From assembly GCF_028682175.1 (NCBI RefSeq), contig NZ_JANHKS010000003.1, positions 186,001 through 250,000 on the forward strand: a stretch of DNA of 64,000 nt. Reading direction: 5' to 3'. The translations under genes and the position numbers were made by a program. The notes under the pieces are model-generated. The model was not told where the DNA came from. It ran no database searches and was given only the letters and a program-made list of their open reading frames with translations. Origin of the DNA: Pseudomonas putida (GTDB lineage Bacteria > Pseudomonadota > Gammaproteobacteria > Pseudomonadales > Pseudomonadaceae). Positions 21,163 to 30,535 of the stretch are shown piece by piece (the stretch's first letter is position 1; each line of letters opens with the position of its first letter).

Positions 21163-21444
21163 CTACTTGCAGGTCACCAGCACGCTGCGGGTCTTGTAGT
21201 TGCCGACGTCCACGCCCAGGGTCTTGTCGGCATCCTTGGGCTGCGGGGTGCCATTGGTGCTGACGATGTTGTAGCCAGTGCCTGCGCAGGACGCCTCGGC
21301 TTTCTCGTAGCAGGCGGCCCAGGACATGGCTTCGCCCGAGCAGTCGATACTCAGGGCCTGCTTGCCATCCTTCAGGTAAGTGTTTTGCGCGGTGGCGCAG
21401 CCGGTCAGGCCCAAGACAACAACGACGGACAGGATCTTGATCAT
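21163..21444 (-). CDS. putative lipoprotein, 93 residues
   Basis: Starts MIKILSVVVVLGLTGCATAQ, a lipoprotein signal with lipobox LTGC (Cys 16). The mature region has Cys residues spaced as CSGEAMSWAACYEKAEASCAGTGY, suggesting one or two disulfides, then ends VLVTCK. The ATG at 21444 has only a weak ribosome-binding site (GAAG). It is tail to tail with the preceding lipoprotein gene and, like it, small and Cys-containing, though the mature sequences are not obviously related. Function is unknown. Confidence 0.8.
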   Translation of the reverse strand: MIKILSVVVVLGLTGCATAQNTYLKDGKQALSIDCSGEAMSWAACYEKAEASCAGTGYNIVSTNGTPQPKDADKTLGVDVGNYKTRSVLVTCK

Positions 21445-21615
21445 TTTCGGATGCTTCACGATGAGGGCCAGATGAACGCCAGGGTGTACGCGGGGATCGC
21501 GCCTGGCGTTGGGTAAGACTGGAAGACTGTGCCATCGTTCCGGCATCACGGGAACATTTTTACCCGTGCGCCGTGGCTCAGACCCCGCACAGGCGGGGCC
21601 GAACCGGTCTTTCGA

Positions 21616-21798
21616 TCAGGACTTCTTGCCCGGGCGGCTGCGCGGGGCCAGGTCTTCGAACACCGAGGCGACTTCGACTGCGCTGCTTTCGCTCGGGAAG
21701 GGGCCGGCGACCTGCTCGCCGTCATGGCCGATCAGCCACCACCCGCCATCCTGCATTTTCTTGATCTGATACCCGTTTACAACTTTGACTTCCGCCAT
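21616..21798 (-). CDS. 60-residue conserved hypothetical protein
   Basis: Short protein MAEVKVVNGYQIKKMQDGGW... with a central WWLIGHDGEQVAGPFPSESSAVEVA, which looks like a small beta sheet plus helix and ends in a basic tail (RSRPGKKS). Third-position G/C is high, supporting translation, but the ribosome-binding site is weak (GACGGATCG). No family is recognised. Confidence 0.6.
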   Translation of the reverse strand: MAEVKVVNGYQIKKMQDGGWWLIGHDGEQVAGPFPSESSAVEVASVFEDLAPRSRPGKKS

Positions 21799-22160
21799 CG
21801 ATCCGTCTCGATAAATGATTCAGGCGGCCATGATACGGCGCAAGCGCATAATTTTCCTACGCAATCCAATAAATCCGGCTACGCTTGCTCCAGTCATCGC
21901 TCGGTCGTTTCGTGGAAATGGATACCCTCGTACGGATGATGTGAAGAACAGTCGGCAATCACCGATCAGAAAAAACGTTTGCGAACCGTCCCCGGACAGC
22001 TTGCAGATGCGCGGTGGTCGCAATAACCGGAATCGTGCGGAACTATCTGCGCATCCGTTCCTCTACCAAGTCAGCTAACGGCCAGCCTCGGGGGCATTGT
22101 AAGGTTATCGCCTCCTGATTAGACTGCGCCGCAACACCCCCAGCACCATCAAGGACTTAT
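21799..22160. promoter_or_regulatory. intergenic region before galU
   Basis: About 360 bases, presumably containing the galU promoter. On the minus strand at 22051-22085 it carries a stretch resembling the 5' third of a tRNA (CCGTTAGCTGACTTGGTAGA), but no tRNA can be folded. Nothing else is supported. Confidence 0.35.
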
Positions 22161-23030
22161 ATGATCAAGAAATGCTTGTTCCCTGCAGCCGGTTACGGCA
22201 CTCGCTTCTTGCCAGCGACCAAAGCCATGCCCAAAGAGATGCTGGCCGTTGTCAACAAGCCACTGATCCAGTACGGCGTGGAAGAAGCACTGGCTGCGGG
22301 CCTCAATGAAATCTCCATCGTCACCGGTCGCGGCAAACGCGCCCTGGAAGACCATTTCGACATCAGCTATGAGCTGGAGCACCAGATCAAGGGCACCGAC
22401 AAGGAAAAATACCTGGTCGGCATCCGCCAGCTGATCGACGAGTGCAGCTTCTCCTACACTCGCCAGACCGAAATGAAAGGCCTGGGCCACGCGATTCTCA
22501 GCGGCCGCCCACTGATCGGTAACGAGGCATTCGCCGTGGTGTTGGCGGATGACCTGTGCGTGAACCTGGAAGGTGACGGCGTACTGGCCCAGATGGTCAA
22601 GCTGCACAAGCAGTACAAGTGCTCGATCGTCGCGATCCAGGAAGTGGACCCGAACGAAACCAACAAGTACGGCGTGATCGCTGGTGAAGAAATCAAGGAC
22701 GGCCTGTACCGCGTCACCGACATGGTCGAGAAGCCAAAACCTGAAGATGCACCGTCGAACCTGGCGATCATCGGCCGTTACATCCTGACCCCGGACATCT
22801 TCGAAAAAATCGAACAGACCGAGCCAGGCAAGGGCGGTGAAATCCAGATCACCGACGCACTGATGAAGCAGGCTGCCGAAGGCAACGTGCTGGCGTACAA
22901 GTTCAAGGGTCGTCGTTTCGACTGCGGTGGTGCCGAGGGCTACGTCGAAGCCACCAACTTCTGCTTCGAGCATTTCTACAAGACGGGCAAGTCGCTGGAT
23001 CCGGTCGTTGTACCGACCAAAGCCAAGTAA
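22161..23030 (+). CDS. galU: UTP--glucose-1-phosphate uridylyltransferase
   Basis: Makes UDP-glucose from UTP and glucose 1-phosphate, the precursor for LPS and exopolysaccharides. It has 289 residues. The nucleotidyltransferase motif is FPAAGYGTRFLPATKAMPKEML at residues 7-28, with VVLADDL (metal-binding Asp) and GKGGEIQITDAL typical of bacterial GalU. AAGGA lies 8 bases before the ATG. It follows pathway logic with pgm (51.2 kb), which supplies glucose 1-phosphate. An intrinsic terminator follows immediately. Confidence 0.96.
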   Translation: MIKKCLFPAAGYGTRFLPATKAMPKEMLAVVNKPLIQYGVEEALAAGLNEISIVTGRGKRALEDHFDISYELEHQIKGTDKEKYLVGIRQLIDECSFSYTRQTEMKGLGHAILSGRPLIGNEAFAVVLADDLCVNLEGDGVLAQMVKLHKQYKCSIVAIQEVDPNETNKYGVIAGEEIKDGLYRVTDMVEKPKPEDAPSNLAIIGRYILTPDIFEKIEQTEPGKGGEIQITDALMKQAAEGNVLAYKFKGRRFDCGGAEGYVEATNFCFEHFYKTGKSLDPVVVPTKAK

Positions 23031-23044
23031 CTGTACTGCTCTGC

Positions 23045-23066
23045 AAAGCCACCTTCGGGTGGCTTT
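23045..23066 (+). terminator. galU intrinsic terminator
   Basis: AAAGCCACC-TTCG-GGTGGCTTT: a 9-bp stem with a UUCG tetraloop directly after the galU stop. It is followed by a T-rich stretch interrupted by C and G. Confidence 0.85.
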
Positions 23067-23193
23067 GTCGTTTCTGGGTCCTGGCCCTTGCCCGGCGCGC
23101 TGGAGCGGTTATGCTTAGGCTCTTTCGCTGGCCTGGCCAGCGCCGCGATTCGCCATGAATCCGCGAAAATCCATGCCTGCCAAGGATACAGAA

Positions 23194-24549
23194 ATGAGCT
23201 ACGACTTCGACCTCTTCGTCATCGGTGCCGGTTCCGGCGGCGTGCGTGCGGCCCGTTTTTCTGCCGGGTTCGGCGCGCGCGTGGCCGTCGCCGAGAGCCG
23301 CTACCTGGGCGGTACCTGCGTCAACGTCGGCTGCGTGCCCAAGAAGCTGCTGGTGTACGGGGCGCATTTTTCCGAAGATTTCGAGCAGGCCAAGAGCTTT
23401 GGCTGGACGGCAGGCGAGGCCGATTTCGACTGGCCGACCCTGATTGGCAACAAGAACCGTGAGATCAGCCGCCTGAACGGCATCTACCGCAACCTGCTGG
23501 GCAACAGCGGCGTCACCCTGATGGAAGGCCACGCCAGGCTGCGCGGCCCCCATGAAGTGGAAATCAACGGCCAGGTGCACACCGCCGAGCACATCATGAT
23601 CGCCACCGGCGGCTGGCCGCAGGTGCCTGAGATTCCGGGTCGCGAACACGCCATCACTTCCAACGAGGTGTTTTTCCTCGAGCAGATCCCCAAGCGCGTC
23701 GTGGTGGTGGGGGGTGGTTACATCGCCGTCGAGTTCGCCTCGATCTTCAATGGCCTGGGTGCCCAGGTGTCGCTGATGTACCGCGGCGAACTGTTCCTGC
23801 GCGGCTTCGACGGCAGCGTGCGCACGCACCTGCACCAGGAGCTGACCAGGCACGGCATGGACATCCGCTTCAAGACCGAAATCGCCAGCATCGAAAAACT
23901 CGCCGATGGCACGCTGCAGCTGACGCTCAACGACGGCAGTTCGGTAAACACCGATTGCGTGTTCTACGCCACGGGCCGCCGCCCGATGCTGGACGACCTG
24001 GGCATGGAGACGGTCAATGTCGAGCTCGATGACAAGGGCTTCGTCAAGGTCGACGACAACTACCAGACCAGCGAGCCATCGATCATCGCCGTGGGCGACG
24101 TGATCGGTCGCGTGCAACTGACCCCGGTGGCGCTGGCCGAAGGCATGGCGGTGGCCCGTCGCCTGTTCAAGCCTGAGCAGTATCGTCCGGTGGACTACCG
24201 CCACATTCCGACGGCGGTGTTCAGCCTGCCGAACATCGGCACCGTGGGGCTCACCGAGGAAGAGGCGAAGAAGGATGGCTTCGACGTGCAGGTATTCGAA
24301 AGCACCTTCCGCCCGATGAAGCTGACCCTGACCGACAACCAGGAGCGCACCCTGATGAAGCTGGTGGTCGACAAGAAGACCGATCGCGTCCTGGGTTGCC
24401 ACATGGTGGGACCCGACGCCGGCGAAATCGTCCAGAGCCTGGCCATTGCGCTCAAGGCGGGCGCGACCAAGCAAATCTTCGACGACACCATCGGTGTGCA
24501 TCCGACAGCGGCCGAAGAGTTCGTCACCATGCGCACAGCGACCCGCTGA
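23194..24549 (+). CDS. gorA: glutathione-disulfide reductase
   Basis: FAD- and NADPH-dependent enzyme that keeps glutathione reduced in the cytosol, 451 residues. The redox-active pair is [13 protein letters not shown] (Cys 42 and Cys 47). The FAD motif is [12 protein letters not shown] at residues 11-22, the NADPH motif is [14 protein letters not shown], and the C-terminal catalytic [12 protein letters not shown] is intact. ATG at 23194 has AAGGA about 8 bases upstream; an ATG 13 codons earlier lacks one. It is a single gene near ahpC, ahpF and gloA, fitting a thiol and peroxide defence theme. Confidence 0.94.
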   Translation: MSYDFDLFVIGAGSGGVRAARFSAGFGARVAVAESRYLGGTCVNVGCVPKKLLVYGAHFSEDFEQAKSFGWTAGEADFDWPTLIGNKNREISRLNGIYRNLLGNSGVTLMEGHARLRGPHEVEINGQVHTAEHIMIATGGWPQVPEIPGREHAITSNEVFFLEQIPKRVVVVGGGYIAVEFASIFNGLGAQVSLMYRGELFLRGFDGSVRTHLHQELTRHGMDIRFKTEIASIEKLADGTLQLTLNDGSSVNTDCVFYATGRRPMLDDLGMETVNVELDDKGFVKVDDNYQTSEPSIIAVGDVIGRVQLTPVALAEGMAVARRLFKPEQYRPVDYRHIPTAVFSLPNIGTVGLTEEEAKKDGFDVQVFESTFRPMKLTLTDNQERTLMKLVVDKKTDRVLGCHMVGPDAGEIVQSLAIALKAGATKQIFDDTIGVHPTAAEEFVTMRTATR

Positions 24550-24659
24550 CCGCTTGATGTCATGGATGTAAAGGATCCGGTCTCATGGATGAGGACCGGA
24601 CGGGTATAGTTTGAACGGGATGGACCCAGTTTTTGACCAGAAAGAGTTTTTCGGCATCC

Positions 24660-26348
24660 ATGCCTCTGAATCCCGCAGGACCTGACGAGCCGGGCGCAGA
24701 ACAGGCGCAGGCGCTGCATGAAAGCGAGCGCCAGTTCCGCACCCTGGCCGACAACATGAGCCAGCTGGCCTGGATCGCGGACCCGGCTGGACGCATCTAT
24801 TGGTACAACGCCCGCTGGTACAGCTACACCGGCACCTCCCACGAGGCCATGATGGCCCTGGGCTGGCGCTCGCTGCATCACCCGGACCACCTGGAGCGCG
24901 TCGATTCCAGAATGCGTCGCTGCTTCGCCACGGGCTCCATCTGGGAAGACACCTTCCCGCTGCGGGGCAAGGATGGCCTGTACCGCTGGTTCCTGTGCCG
25001 CGCGCTGCCGATCCGCGAAGCGTCGGGCAACATTACCTACTGGCTGGGCACGAGCACGGACATCACCGCCCAGGTCAAGGCCGAGGATGCCCTGCGCGAA
25101 CTCAACGAGAGCCTGGAGCGGCGGGTGGCGGAGCGCACCCGCGAGCTGGCCGAGATCAACGAGCGCCTGCAGATCGAGATCAGCGAGCGCGCCCAGGCCG
25201 AGGAAGCGCTGCGTCACGCACAGAAGATGGATGCCATCGGCCAGTTGACCGGCGGCATCGCCCACGACTTCAACAACATGCTGACGGGTGTGCTCGGTGC
25301 GCTGGACCTGATCCAGCGGCGGGTGGCAGCGGGGCGTGTCGGCGGGATCGGCCGCTATATCGATGCCGCCATGAACTCGGCCAATCGTGCGGCATCGCTG
25401 ACTCACCGGCTGCTGGCCTTCGCCCGTCGTCAATCACTGAACACCCAGCCGGTGGACATCAACCGCATGGTGATGTCCATGGAAGAGCTGCTGCGGCGCA
25501 CCACCGGTGAAAGCATCGAGCTGGAAATCGACCTCAGCAGCGCGTTGCGCCTGACCCGCACTGACGAGCACCAGCTGGAAAACGCGCTGCTCAACCTGGT
25601 GATCAACGCCCGGGATGCGATGCCCAACGGCGGCCGTCTGCTGATCCAGACCGAGGCGGTGCATGTGGCGGTGATGCATGATGCCCTGGCGCCCGGTGAC
25701 TACGTTCGCCTCGGCGTGCAGGACACGGGGGCCGGCATGTCGGCGCAAGTCATCGCCCGGGCCTTCGATCCATTTTTCACCACCAAGCCCATCGGCCAGG
25801 GCACCGGCCTGGGGTTGTCGATGGTCTATGGCTTCATCAACCAGACCGGTGGCCAGGTGCTGATCGACAGCACCGAGGGGCAGGGCACGCGCATCGATCT
25901 GTACCTGCCGTGCCACTTCGAATCCAATGGCGGTACCCCGGCAGACGACGAAGACATCGCCCCGCCACGTGCGAGCCAGGGTGAGCGAGTGTTGGTGGTC
26001 GAGGATGAGCCGGACGTGCGCATGCTGGTGGTCGATGTGTTGCGCGAGCTGGGCTACTCGGTCGAGGTCGCGGCGGACGGAGCGGCGGCCCTGCCGTTTC
26101 TGGAGGGTGGCGGACGTATCGACTTGCTGGTGACCGATGTCGGCTTGCCCGGGCTCAACGGCCGTCAGGTGGCGGAGATTGCCCGGCAGCACCGACCGGG
26201 CTTGCGCGTGCTGTTCATGACCGGTTACGCGGGGAACGCGCTGGTCCGTGGCGAAGTGCTGGAGGACGGCATGGACATGCTGACCAAGCCGTTCACCATA
26301 GACGCCCTGGCGCAGCGGGTGCGCGGATTGATCGAAAGCGCTGACTAG
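24660..26348 (+). CDS. PAS-domain hybrid histidine kinase with C-terminal receiver
   Basis: A soluble (no membrane segment) hybrid sensor kinase of about 562 residues. PAS domain at 20-137 (QLAWIADPAGRIYWYNARWYSYTG), coiled coil at 138-188, HisKA with H202 in GGIAHDFNNMLTG, HATPase with LINARDAM and DTGAGM...GTGLGLSM, and receiver with Asp 493 (LLVTDVGLPG) and Lys 543. Phosphate presumably passes H202 to D493 and then to an unknown partner; no response regulator or output gene is adjacent. The start is uncertain: ATG 24660 has a weak ribosome-binding site, and a TTG at 24633 in the same frame is possible. It ends tail to tail with the KfrA-like gene, overlapping at CTAG. Confidence 0.85.
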   Translation: MPLNPAGPDEPGAEQAQALHESERQFRTLADNMSQLAWIADPAGRIYWYNARWYSYTGTSHEAMMALGWRSLHHPDHLERVDSRMRRCFATGSIWEDTFPLRGKDGLYRWFLCRALPIREASGNITYWLGTSTDITAQVKAEDALRELNESLERRVAERTRELAEINERLQIEISERAQAEEALRHAQKMDAIGQLTGGIAHDFNNMLTGVLGALDLIQRRVAAGRVGGIGRYIDAAMNSANRAASLTHRLLAFARRQSLNTQPVDINRMVMSMEELLRRTTGESIELEIDLSSALRLTRTDEHQLENALLNLVINARDAMPNGGRLLIQTEAVHVAVMHDALAPGDYVRLGVQDTGAGMSAQVIARAFDPFFTTKPIGQGTGLGLSMVYGFINQTGGQVLIDSTEGQGTRIDLYLPCHFESNGGTPADDEDIAPPRASQGERVLVVEDEPDVRMLVVDVLRELGYSVEVAADGAAALPFLEGGGRIDLLVTDVGLPGLNGRQVAEIARQHRPGLRVLFMTGYAGNALVRGEVLEDGMDMLTKPFTIDALAQRVRGLIESAD

Positions 26349-27052
26349 TCCGGTTGCGCGCCGGTCTTGCCGCCCTTGAGGTTCTCCAGCGCCAGTTCGG
26401 TCTTGATCAGGATCAGCTCCAGCACACGGTTCTGCTGGTCGCGCTCGGTCAATTGTTGCTTGAGCTTTTCCATCTCGACCTTGGCGTTGCGCACCCGCTC
26501 CTTGAGCAGGACGCTTTGGCCGTGGGCGTCGAGGTGCCGCTCCTTGAGGGTCTGGATTTGCCCGTCCTTGTCAGCCAGGCGGCTGGCGGTGTCCTGTACG
26601 GCCTGACTCAGGCGGGCGTTTTCCTTCTGCTCATTCTGCAGCGCCTCGCGCACCTGCAGCAGGGTGGCGGTCTGGCTGCCCAGGGTGGTGGTCTGCGCGG
26701 CATGCCGCTCGCGTAACTCGGCCAACTGGCGGCGTGTGTCCTGGAGCTCGCCTTGCATTGCCTGGCGCTCGGCGTCGAGGCTGGCCCTGGCGTCGTCAAT
26801 CTGCTCGCGGGACTTTTCCTTCAGGCGCAAGGCCAGTCGGGCGACCAGGGCGGTCAGTTCCTCGTCGATCTGCGACGCCGCTGCATCATGGCCTTCAGCA
26901 TCGATTTCCCGCATGAGGCGATGGATGGTGGTCTTTGACCCTGTATTGCCCATCTCGATGCGTACTGCATCGATACTGGGGTTTTCGCCCCGGGCGATGA
27001 TCGCATTGCGCGCGGCTTGCACTTCGGCCCTGTTGATACCGCTTCTTGCCAT
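26345..27052 (-). CDS. KfrA-type DNA-binding protein with long coiled coil
   Basis: A 235-residue protein. Residues 1-70 (MARSGINRAEVQAARNAIIA ... GSKTTIHRLMREI) match the KfrA N-terminal DNA-binding domain known from plasmid partition regulators. Residues about 75-225 are an almost unbroken coiled coil rich in Glu, Gln, Arg and Leu. KfrA on plasmids is an autorepressor that may form filaments; chromosomal copies in Pseudomonas have no assigned role. A possible operator lies just upstream (27071-27100). Its stop codon shares the palindrome CTAG with the stop of the convergent kinase gene. Confidence 0.78.
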   Translation of the reverse strand: MARSGINRAEVQAARNAIIARGENPSIDAVRIEMGNTGSKTTIHRLMREIDAEGHDAAASQIDEELTALVARLALRLKEKSREQIDDARASLDAERQAMQGELQDTRRQLAELRERHAAQTTTLGSQTATLLQVREALQNEQKENARLSQAVQDTASRLADKDGQIQTLKERHLDAHGQSVLLKERVRNAKVEMEKLKQQLTERDQQNRVLELILIKTELALENLKGGKTGAQPD

Positions 27053-27070
27053 GATGCTTTCCGTTCAGTT

Positions 27071-27100
27071 CGTACCAGATACGTATCGCATATTACGTAC
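27071..27100. promoter_or_regulatory. putative operator of the KfrA-like gene
   Basis: The 30 bases upstream of the start contain CGTAC (27071-27075), the palindrome GATACGTATC (27078-27087) and TTACGTAC (27093-27100). ACGTA is thus repeated about 14 bases apart and bracketed by CGTAC. KfrA proteins are autorepressors, so this is the natural candidate binding site, by inference. Confidence 0.5.
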
Positions 27101-27400
27101 CACCTAATGGCGCGTATTGTGCGTCATTGTCAGCAGGTTGTCTGCACCGGGTTGAACAGTGTGGGATGAACTGGGTAGGCTGGGCCGGCGTCTGATGATC
27201 CGTCGCTGGGCAGGGACGGGTTCGCCAAGCTGTAACCTGATTCTGCTACTGACTGAATTCTTCTATTAATAGAGTCTTCTTATAGCGAAAACCAATTAGC
27301 CGCATCAGGTTTGCCAATGAGCCCCTGCCGCCGATTGTGCGTAAGATCCTTCCCATCGAATTCATGACCTGATTCATTCAACCCTAAGGAGATCCACCCG

Positions 27401-27964
27401 ATGCCTATCATTAACAGCCAAGTAAAGCCGTTCAAAGCTACCGCTTTCAAAAACGGTTCTTTCGTTGACGTTTCGGATGCTGACCTCAAAGGCAAATGGT
27501 CTGTGGTGTTCTTCTACCCAGCCGACTTCACCTTCGTCTGCCCGACCGAGCTGGAAGACCTGGCTGACAACTACGAAGCCTTCAAAAAGCTGGGCGTAGA
27601 AATCTACTCCGTTTCGACCGACACCCACTTTGCCCACGCTGCCTGGCACAACACTTCGCCAGCCATCGGCAAAATCCAGTACACCATGATCGGCGACCCG
27701 ACCCTGACCATCTCCCGCAACTTCGACGTGCTGATCGAAGAAGCTGGCCTGGCTGACCGCGGTACTTTCGTGATCAACCCTGAAGGTCAGATCAAGATCG
27801 TCGAGCTGAACGACGGTGGTGTTGGTCGTGACGCCTCCGAGCTGCTGCGCAAGATCAAGGCCGCTCAGTACGTCGCTGCACACCCAGGTGAAGTCTGCCC
27901 GGCCAAATGGCAGGAAGGCGAGGCCACTCTGGCTCCGTCCCTGGACCTGGTCGGCAAGATCTAA
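27401..27964 (+). CDS. ahpC: alkyl hydroperoxide reductase subunit C (peroxiredoxin)
   Basis: Typical 2-Cys peroxiredoxin of 187 residues that reduces peroxides and is recycled by AhpF. The peroxidatic Cys is C47 in [11 protein letters not shown] and the resolving Cys is C166 in [18 protein letters not shown] precedes the ATG by about 10 bases. Codon use is strongly biased to optimal codons, indicating high expression. The 348-base upstream gap carries A/T-rich ATAG/CTAT-like tetranucleotides around 27263-27295 that might be an OxyR site, but the spacing match is weak. Terminator hairpins separate it from ahpF. Confidence 0.97.
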   Translation: MPIINSQVKPFKATAFKNGSFVDVSDADLKGKWSVVFFYPADFTFVCPTELEDLADNYEAFKKLGVEIYSVSTDTHFAHAAWHNTSPAIGKIQYTMIGDPTLTISRNFDVLIEEAGLADRGTFVINPEGQIKIVELNDGGVGRDASELLRKIKAAQYVAAHPGEVCPAKWQEGEATLAPSLDLVGKI

Positions 27965-28023
27965 GTCCTCGTGACCGGATCGGGGGCGATGAGCCCATAA
28001 GCAAGTAAACCGCATCGCCCCCA

Positions 28024-28060
28024 AAAAAACGCCCGGGCGGTCATCGCCTGGGCGTTTTTA
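28024..28060. terminator. ahpC intrinsic terminator
   Basis: AAAAACGCCC and GGGCGTTTTTA form a strong stem with flanking A- and T-runs. A second hairpin (GGGGGCGATG...CATCGCCCCC, 27982-28022) lies directly upstream. ahpF expression therefore needs read-through or its own promoter. Confidence 0.88.
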
Positions 28061-28099
28061 TTTCAAGACCTGAACAAAGCAGATTAAGGAAAGCCGATC

Positions 28100-29662
28100 A
28101 TGTTGGACGCCAACCTCAAAGCCCAGTTGAAATCGTACCTGGAGCGGATCACTCGCCCGATCGATATCGTCGCGTCCCTCGATGACGGCGCGAAATCACA
28201 GGAAATGCTGGCCCTGCTCAACGACATCGTTGCAAGTTCCAGCCAGATCACCCTGAACACCAATGGCACTGACGCACGCACCCCATCCTTCGCCCTGAAC
28301 AGCCCGGGCCAGGACATCAAGCTGCGTTTTGCCGGCCTGCCCATGGGCCACGAATTCACCTCGCTGGTACTGGCGCTGCTGCAAGTGGGCGGCTACCCGT
28401 CCAAGGCCACCGAGGACACCATCGAGCAGGCACGTTCCCTGAGCGGTGAGTTCAAGTTTGAAACCTACTTCTCGCTGACCTGCCAGAACTGCCCGGACGT
28501 GGTACAGGCGCTGAACCTCTTGGCCGTGCTCAACCCCAACGTGCAGCACGTCGCCATCGAAGGCGGCCTGTTCCAGCAGGAGGTCACGGACCGCCAGATC
28601 ATGTCGGTGCCGAGCATCTACCTCAACGGCGAACTGTTCGCCCAGGGTCGCATGAACCTGGAAGAGATTCTGGCGAAGATCGACACCAGCGCCGGTGATC
28701 GCCAGGCCGAGAAGCTCAACGCCAAGGAAGCCTTCGACGTGCTCGTCGTCGGTGGTGGCCCTGCAGGTTCGGCAGCGGCGATCTACGCCGCGCGTAAAGG
28801 CATCCGCACCGGTGTCGCGGCTGAGCGCTTCGGCGGTCAGGTGCTGGACACCATGGCGATCGAGAACTTCATTTCGGTTCAACACACCGAAGGCCCGAAA
28901 CTGGCCGTTGCCCTTGAAGAACACGTCAAGGAATACGAAGTCGACATCATGAACCTGCAACGCGGGGACCAGCTGATTCCTGGCAAGGACGGCGAGCTGC
29001 ACCAGGTCAAGTTCGCCAGCGGCGGCGTGCTCAAGGGCAAGACCGTGATCCTGGCCACGGGCGCCCGCTGGCGCGAGATGAACGTGCCCGGCGAGCAGCA
29101 ATACCGCAACAAGGGCGTGGCCTACTGCCCGCACTGCGACGGCCCGCTGTTCAAGGGCAAGCGCGTGGCGGTGATCGGCGGCGGCAACTCGGGTGTGGAA
29201 GCGGCCATCGACCTGGCCGGTATCGTCTCCCACGTGACCCTGCTGGAATTCGACAGCAGCCTGCGTGCCGATGCGGTGCTCCAGCGCAAGCTGCACAGCC
29301 TGCCAAACGTGACGGTGCTGACCAGCGCCCTGACCACCGAAGTGACCGGCGACGGCCAGAAGGTCAACGGTCTGCGCTACAAGAACCGCACCACCGATGA
29401 AGTGCTGGACATCGAGCTGGAAGGCATCTTCGTGCAGATCGGTCTGTTGCCCAACACCGAATGGCTCAAGGGCACCATCGAGCTGTCGCCCCGTGGCGAG
29501 ATCGTGGTCGACAACCGCGGCGAAACCTCGATCCCGGGCATCTTCGCAGCCGGTGACGTGACCACCGTGCCGTACAAGCAGATCGTGATCGCAGTGGGCG
29601 AGGGCGCCAAGGCTTCCCTCAGCGCATTCGACCACCTGATCCGCACCAGCGCTCCGGCGTGA
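28100..29662 (+). CDS. ahpF: alkyl hydroperoxide reductase subunit F
   Basis: Flavoprotein disulfide reductase of 520 residues that passes electrons from NADH to AhpC. It has an N-terminal double-thioredoxin-like domain with the CxxC of [11 protein letters not shown] (residues about 129-132). A thioredoxin-reductase-like core follows: FAD motif [21 protein letters not shown], CxxC in [13 protein letters not shown] (about 346-349) and NAD motif [22 protein letters not shown] precedes the ATG by 9 bases. Confidence 0.97.
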   Translation: MLDANLKAQLKSYLERITRPIDIVASLDDGAKSQEMLALLNDIVASSSQITLNTNGTDARTPSFALNSPGQDIKLRFAGLPMGHEFTSLVLALLQVGGYPSKATEDTIEQARSLSGEFKFETYFSLTCQNCPDVVQALNLLAVLNPNVQHVAIEGGLFQQEVTDRQIMSVPSIYLNGELFAQGRMNLEEILAKIDTSAGDRQAEKLNAKEAFDVLVVGGGPAGSAAAIYAARKGIRTGVAAERFGGQVLDTMAIENFISVQHTEGPKLAVALEEHVKEYEVDIMNLQRGDQLIPGKDGELHQVKFASGGVLKGKTVILATGARWREMNVPGEQQYRNKGVAYCPHCDGPLFKGKRVAVIGGGNSGVEAAIDLAGIVSHVTLLEFDSSLRADAVLQRKLHSLPNVTVLTSALTTEVTGDGQKVNGLRYKNRTTDEVLDIELEGIFVQIGLLPNTEWLKGTIELSPRGEIVVDNRGETSIPGIFAAGDVTTVPYKQIVIAVGEGAKASLSAFDHLIRTSAPA

Positions 29663-29684
29663 TGGCTGGCTGAAACGGCGGCAC

Positions 29685-29717
29685 AAAAAAACCTCATGAG
29701 TGATCATGAGGTTTTTT
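29685..29717. terminator. ahpF intrinsic terminator
   Basis: AAAAAAACCTCATGA and TCATGAGGTTTTTT form a near-perfect stem ending in a T-run, just after ahpF. Confidence 0.9.
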
Positions 29718-29739
29718 GCTTTCAGACCGGCTGATTCTC

Positions 29740-29830
29740 CTGTGGGAGCGGGCTTGCCCGCGAATGCGTCAGGTCAGTCACGTTCTCGTTTAATGGCACT
29801 CCGCCTTCGCGGGCAAGCCCGCTCCCACAG
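29740..29830. repeat. REP inverted pair (GTGGGAGCGGGC subtype)
   Basis: CTGTGGGAGCGGGCTTGCCC and its exact complement (25-base arms including GCGAA/TTCGC) separated by about 40 bases, between the convergent ahpF and gloA genes. Confidence 0.93.
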
Positions 29831-29856
29831 TCAGCGTCCGGCGCCGAGTTTCTGTT

Positions 29857-30384
29857 TTACTCGGAAACCGGCGTCGGCTGAATGATCTCGACCCAGTAGC
29901 CATCCGGATCCTTGACGAACGCCAGGCTCTTCATGCGCCCTTCGGTCAGGCGTTTCTGGAAGTCCACGCCCAGTTCTTCGAAGCGCGCGCAGGCGACGTG
30001 CACGTCCGGCACCGAGATGCAGATGTGGCCGAAACCGCGAGGGTCGGTGTTGCCGTTGTGGTAGGCGAATGCCGGGTCTTTTTCGGTGCCGTGGTTGTGG
30101 GTCAGCTCCAGGATGCCCGGGATGCCTTTCATCCAGACGGTGCGGGCGGCGTCGTCAGCCGGGATCTGCGCCTTGTCGACCAGTGCCAGGAAGTACAGGC
30201 TGAATTCGGCTTCGGGGAAGTCACGCTTCTCCACCAGGCTGAAACCCAGCACGCGGGTGTAGAAATCCAGCGATGCGGTGATGTCTTTCACGCGCAGCAT
30301 GGTGTGGTTGAACACGAATTGGGCGGTGGCGGTGTCCGGTTGGGCGGTAACGCCAGGGAAGGTGTTCAGTTCGTGCAGACTCAT
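29857..30384 (-). CDS. gloA: lactoylglutathione lyase (glyoxalase I)
   Basis: Converts the methylglyoxal-glutathione adduct to S-lactoylglutathione. It has 175 residues with two beta-alpha-beta-beta-beta units of the glyoxalase fold. FNHTMLRVKDITASLDFYTRVLG holds the first metal-ligand His, ILELTHNHGTEKD the Glu, and GFGHICISVPDV the second His. ATG at 30384 (MSLHELNTF) has GGAG 6 bases upstream. The extended eukaryote-like form and single-gene setting match known pseudomonad GloA proteins. Confidence 0.93.
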   Translation of the reverse strand: MSLHELNTFPGVTAQPDTATAQFVFNHTMLRVKDITASLDFYTRVLGFSLVEKRDFPEAEFSLYFLALVDKAQIPADDAARTVWMKGIPGILELTHNHGTEKDPAFAYHNGNTDPRGFGHICISVPDVHVACARFEELGVDFQKRLTEGRMKSLAFVKDPDGYWVEIIQPTPVSE

Positions 30385-30535
30385 GGGTGACTCCGGATAG
30401 ATCCTGTAAATGTTGCCCAATGATACGGGACCCGGCGCCCGAGCCAAACCCGAAATGTGCACAAACCTTATGCCTGCGCTTGTGAACCCCGAGCGACAGG
30501 CCCACACTTTGTGGCTCTACGCTCAGGTATCGCTC

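Noticed and set aside
21815..22078. An 87-residue plus-strand ORF before galU
   Set aside because: Low G/C at third positions, no ribosome-binding site and no recognisable domain.
27255..27300. OxyR site upstream of ahpC
   Set aside because: ATAG/CTAT-like tetranucleotides are present but do not keep the four-by-seven spacing of an OxyR operator; not listed as a site.
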